Origin: Terriglobia bacterium
GTDB lineage: Bacteria; Acidobacteriota; Terriglobia; UBA7540
Reading direction: 5' to 3'
DNA length: 33,882 nucleotides
NCBI GenBank assembly: GCA_030040995.1
Contig: JASHOS010000310.1
Coordinates: 1 to 33,882 of the forward strand
Position 1 is the first letter of the stretch, and every line of letters begins with the position of its first letter. Under the pieces are notes generated by a model. It was given only the letters and a program-made list of their open reading frames with translations, ran no database searches and was not told the origin of the DNA. The position numbers and the translations under genes were made by a program. This document shows, piece by piece, positions 31,920 through 33,882 of the stretch.

Positions 31920-33143
31920 ATGCATCATTGCCGTAAGATTCTCGCCTGGCCACCCGTTTTGATTCTCCTCGTCTCGGCCCTCTCTCCCGCGGCATACGGA
32001 GCTCAGGCCTCGCCGTCAACAGCTTCTGAAGTTGAGATTCACCTCGAGCGTGGCCAGGCTGCGCTGAGGGCCAACGCTCCCGCAGCAGCCGTCAAGGAGT
32101 TCCAGGAAGTTCTTGCTCTCGATCCAAGAAATGCCGAGGCGTACGCAAGCCTGGGGGTAGTGGCGTTCTTCGGCCGCGACTATGCCCAGGCGTCAAAATA
32201 TCTCGCCCGCGCCTTGGCCATCGACCCATCCCTGGTGAGAATACAAGCTCTTCAGGGCCTGTGTGAGACCAAACTGGGAGACAGCTCGGGTCAGCTTCTA
32301 CTGGAAAAATCCTTTCCAAAGCTGGCGGACCGCAGGCTTCGCACGCAGGCAGGCATGGTGCTGGCGCAGCTCTATTACCAGGAGGGTGATCTTGACAGTG
32401 CAGCTTCGGTAGCCCGAGTCTTGGTTGACCTGAATCCGGATAATCTGAGCGTGTTATTTATGGCGCAGCGCATTTACACAGACCTGGCGTATGACACCAC
32501 CAACAAGCTGGCAGTGCTCGCGCCGGGATCGGCTCAGCTCCAGGAGGTGATTGCGGAACGCTTGGTGAATGCCGGAGACCTTCAGGATGCCATTGATCAC
32601 TACAGAAAGGCGCTGGCCATCAATCCTCGCCTTTCCGGAGTCCATTTCGAATTGGGTGAAGCGATCCTGCAGTCGGCGCCGTGGAAGCTTCAAAACCAGA
32701 CATCGGCGAAGCTGGAATTTGAAACGGCGGTGAGCGTGGATGGCGACAGCGCGGGCGTCGAATCTGCGCTCGGCGAGATTGCGCTTCGCCAGTCGAAGCT
32801 GGACCAAGCCTTCGCCCGCTACCGGCGCGCCTTGGCGATGAATCCTGGAAACGCGGAGGCGAATCTCGGCCTGGGCAAGGTGCTCATGACCACCGGGAAG
32901 TCCGCTCAGGCGGTCCCCTATCTCCGCGCGGCAGTTCAATCGGACCCCCTCAATGCGGACGCTCACTACCGGCTGGCCGAGGTGTATAGAACGCTCAATT
33001 TAACGGAGGAGTCGAAGAGAGAATTCCGGCTCTTTCAGGAGATCAAGCAGACAAAAGACCGGCTGCAGGCACTCTACCGGGAAATGAATGGGCGGACTCA
33101 TACCGAGCGCCCGCAAACCTCCGTGGCAGCAAAGCCGGATTAG
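31920..33143 (+). CDS. Exported tetratricopeptide-repeat protein
   Basis: From the ATG at 31920 the protein has 407 residues. The start is chosen because the signal peptide LAWPPVLILLVSALSPAAYG follows; an in-frame GTG at 31890 lies inside the upstream gene. At least six tetratricopeptide-like units are visible, such as AAVKEFQEVLALDPRNAEAY, QASKYLARALAIDPSLVRI, DAIDHYRKALAINPRLSGVH, QAFARYRRALAMNPGNAEAN and QAVPYLRAAVQSDPLNADAH. TPR arrays bind other proteins; here the domain would lie in the periplasm. The start is two bases after the dehydratase stop and has no Shine-Dalgarno, so translation is probably coupled. The C-terminus is charged and disordered. No partner can be named. Confidence 0.87.
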   Translation: MHHCRKILAWPPVLILLVSALSPAAYGAQASPSTASEVEIHLERGQAALRANAPAAAVKEFQEVLALDPRNAEAYASLGVVAFFGRDYAQASKYLARALAIDPSLVRIQALQGLCETKLGDSSGQLLLEKSFPKLADRRLRTQAGMVLAQLYYQEGDLDSAASVARVLVDLNPDNLSVLFMAQRIYTDLAYDTTNKLAVLAPGSAQLQEVIAERLVNAGDLQDAIDHYRKALAINPRLSGVHFELGEAILQSAPWKLQNQTSAKLEFETAVSVDGDSAGVESALGEIALRQSKLDQAFARYRRALAMNPGNAEANLGLGKVLMTTGKSAQAVPYLRAAVQSDPLNADAHYRLAEVYRTLNLTEESKREFRLFQEIKQTKDRLQALYREMNGRTHTERPQTSVAAKPD

Positions 33144-33809
33144 CGGGCTCACTGTGGCCGTCTCTCTACCAGCGGGCTGGCAGTTGGACATACTTGAGAC
33201 TGCGGGTGCCATGGGTTAACGCAGTTTAAATAAGTTATTTGATTACAGATATTTATCGCGTATATCGAGATAAGTTGCTTGTTTTCATAAGCCTAACGGC
33301 TTTGACCATTTTTCTAATGTTAAGGTCTTTGTTTTCAATAACATAACAGCTTCGTTCGGTAATTTTAATGTTTTCTGTTCGTTCGAGTGGCAGAGCAGGG
33401 AGGATTTCCTGGTTGGCAATGGAGTTTGATAGGGTACTGTCTAAGGGTGGTTCCTGAATGCTGGCTGGGGCTTATCGCTGATGGCAGCCACGGAAGATCC
33501 TTCGGATTGGATTTGTAGGCTCGGGGACAGGCATCGGAGTAGATTGCAGGAGGGATAACTCGCGAGGAGGAAACGGACTCGCCGAGTGCTTCGAGGGAGG
33601 CTGGTCTTTCCAGCATAGTAACTCAATGGTAAACTATCTGAGAGACGCTTGTCAACGGCCAGAATGCGAGGTGGCGCCTCAGTTTCCCTGCTGCCATCAG
33701 AATCACGAATCCACGAACATCTCGAAGATATTTGTGAGTTTTCAGCGGGCTTTCGCAAAAACGCCACATGAGTGCAAGGTGGCCCGTTGTTTTCAGACTC
33801 ATTACCGAG
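33144..33809. other. Intergenic region, AT-rich first half, no gene recognised
   Basis: Positions 33210-33370 are AT-rich, with three copies of a TGTTTTC word (near 33274, 33332 and 33371). From 33370 onward composition rises and overlapping open frames occur on both strands (up to about 108 codons), but none has a ribosome-binding site or a family motif. The second half could be decayed coding sequence. Confidence 0.45.
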
Positions 33810-33882
33810 CTACCGCTGATCGACGCCCGGCATGCTGATATAGATCATATCCTTCCCATTGCCGGTCCCGAACGGCATCAGG
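33810..33882 (-). CDS. Possible C-terminal end of a gene entering from the right
   Basis: On the minus strand one frame is open from the window edge to a TAG at 33810-33812 and reads LMPFGTGNGKDMIYISMPGV plus three residues. The composition is protein-like, with a beta-strand-like GKDMIYISMPG. Too little is present to name a family, and the other two frames of this strand cannot be excluded. Confidence 0.3.
   Translation of the reverse strand, partial: LMPFGTGNGKDMIYISMPGVDQR

Noticed and set aside
33365-33838. Overlapping frames of 70-108 codons near the right end
   Set aside because: No start signals, no motifs, and frames on both strands compete; coding status cannot be supported.

Overview
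The window looks like an accessory-rich stretch of an Acidobacteriota chromosome, probably Terriglobia. This rests on a very long Oar-type TonB-dependent receptor with a carboxypeptidase-regulatory N-terminal domain, a cupin closely resembling the hydroxynitrile lyase of Granulicella, a plant-type PNGase A, abundant secreted proteins, short palindromic repeats and many decayed gene fragments. Assignments were made by reading motifs; no database search was run. No rRNA, tRNA or CRISPR array was seen.

Left part (1-10.1 kb): a secreted protein with a duplicated Cys-containing domain; a Phd/VapC-type toxin-antitoxin pair; then, all on the minus strand, a CehA/McbA-like PHP metallohydrolase, a PNGase A homologue and an O-methyltransferase-like protein. 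A truncated GH27 alpha-galactosidase remnant abuts the start of the metallohydrolase. Next is a monoheme cytochrome-porin fusion resembling Cyc2.

Middle (10.2-20.8 kb): a dead PD40 beta-propeller gene, an exported peroxiredoxin, a DUF2252 protein and a membrane-anchored unknown. A compact restriction-modification locus follows: a BglII-like endonuclease converging on an MT-A70 adenine methyltransferase with 89 bp of 3' overlap, preceded by a transposase zinc-ribbon remnant. After an AT-rich gap holding a C-terminal scrap of a second CehA-like gene come a cupin hydroxynitrile-lyase homologue with a zinc alcohol dehydrogenase, a TlpA-like thioredoxin protein, and an exported esterase coupled to a small secreted protein.

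Right part (21.2-33.1 kb): a probable carbohydrate locus. A LacI regulator is divergent from a short-chain dehydrogenase; then come the TonB receptor, a GH3 beta-glucosidase with an altered conserved KH motif, a second VapBC pair, an enolase-superfamily sugar-acid dehydratase and a TPR protein. Uptake, hydrolysis, sugar oxidation and sugar-acid dehydration would fit a non-phosphorylative sugar pathway under LacI control (inference). Two repeat families occur as inverted pairs (20.9/30.45 kb and 23.6/30.6 kb), and a nested 240-bp palindromic element lies just before the receptor.
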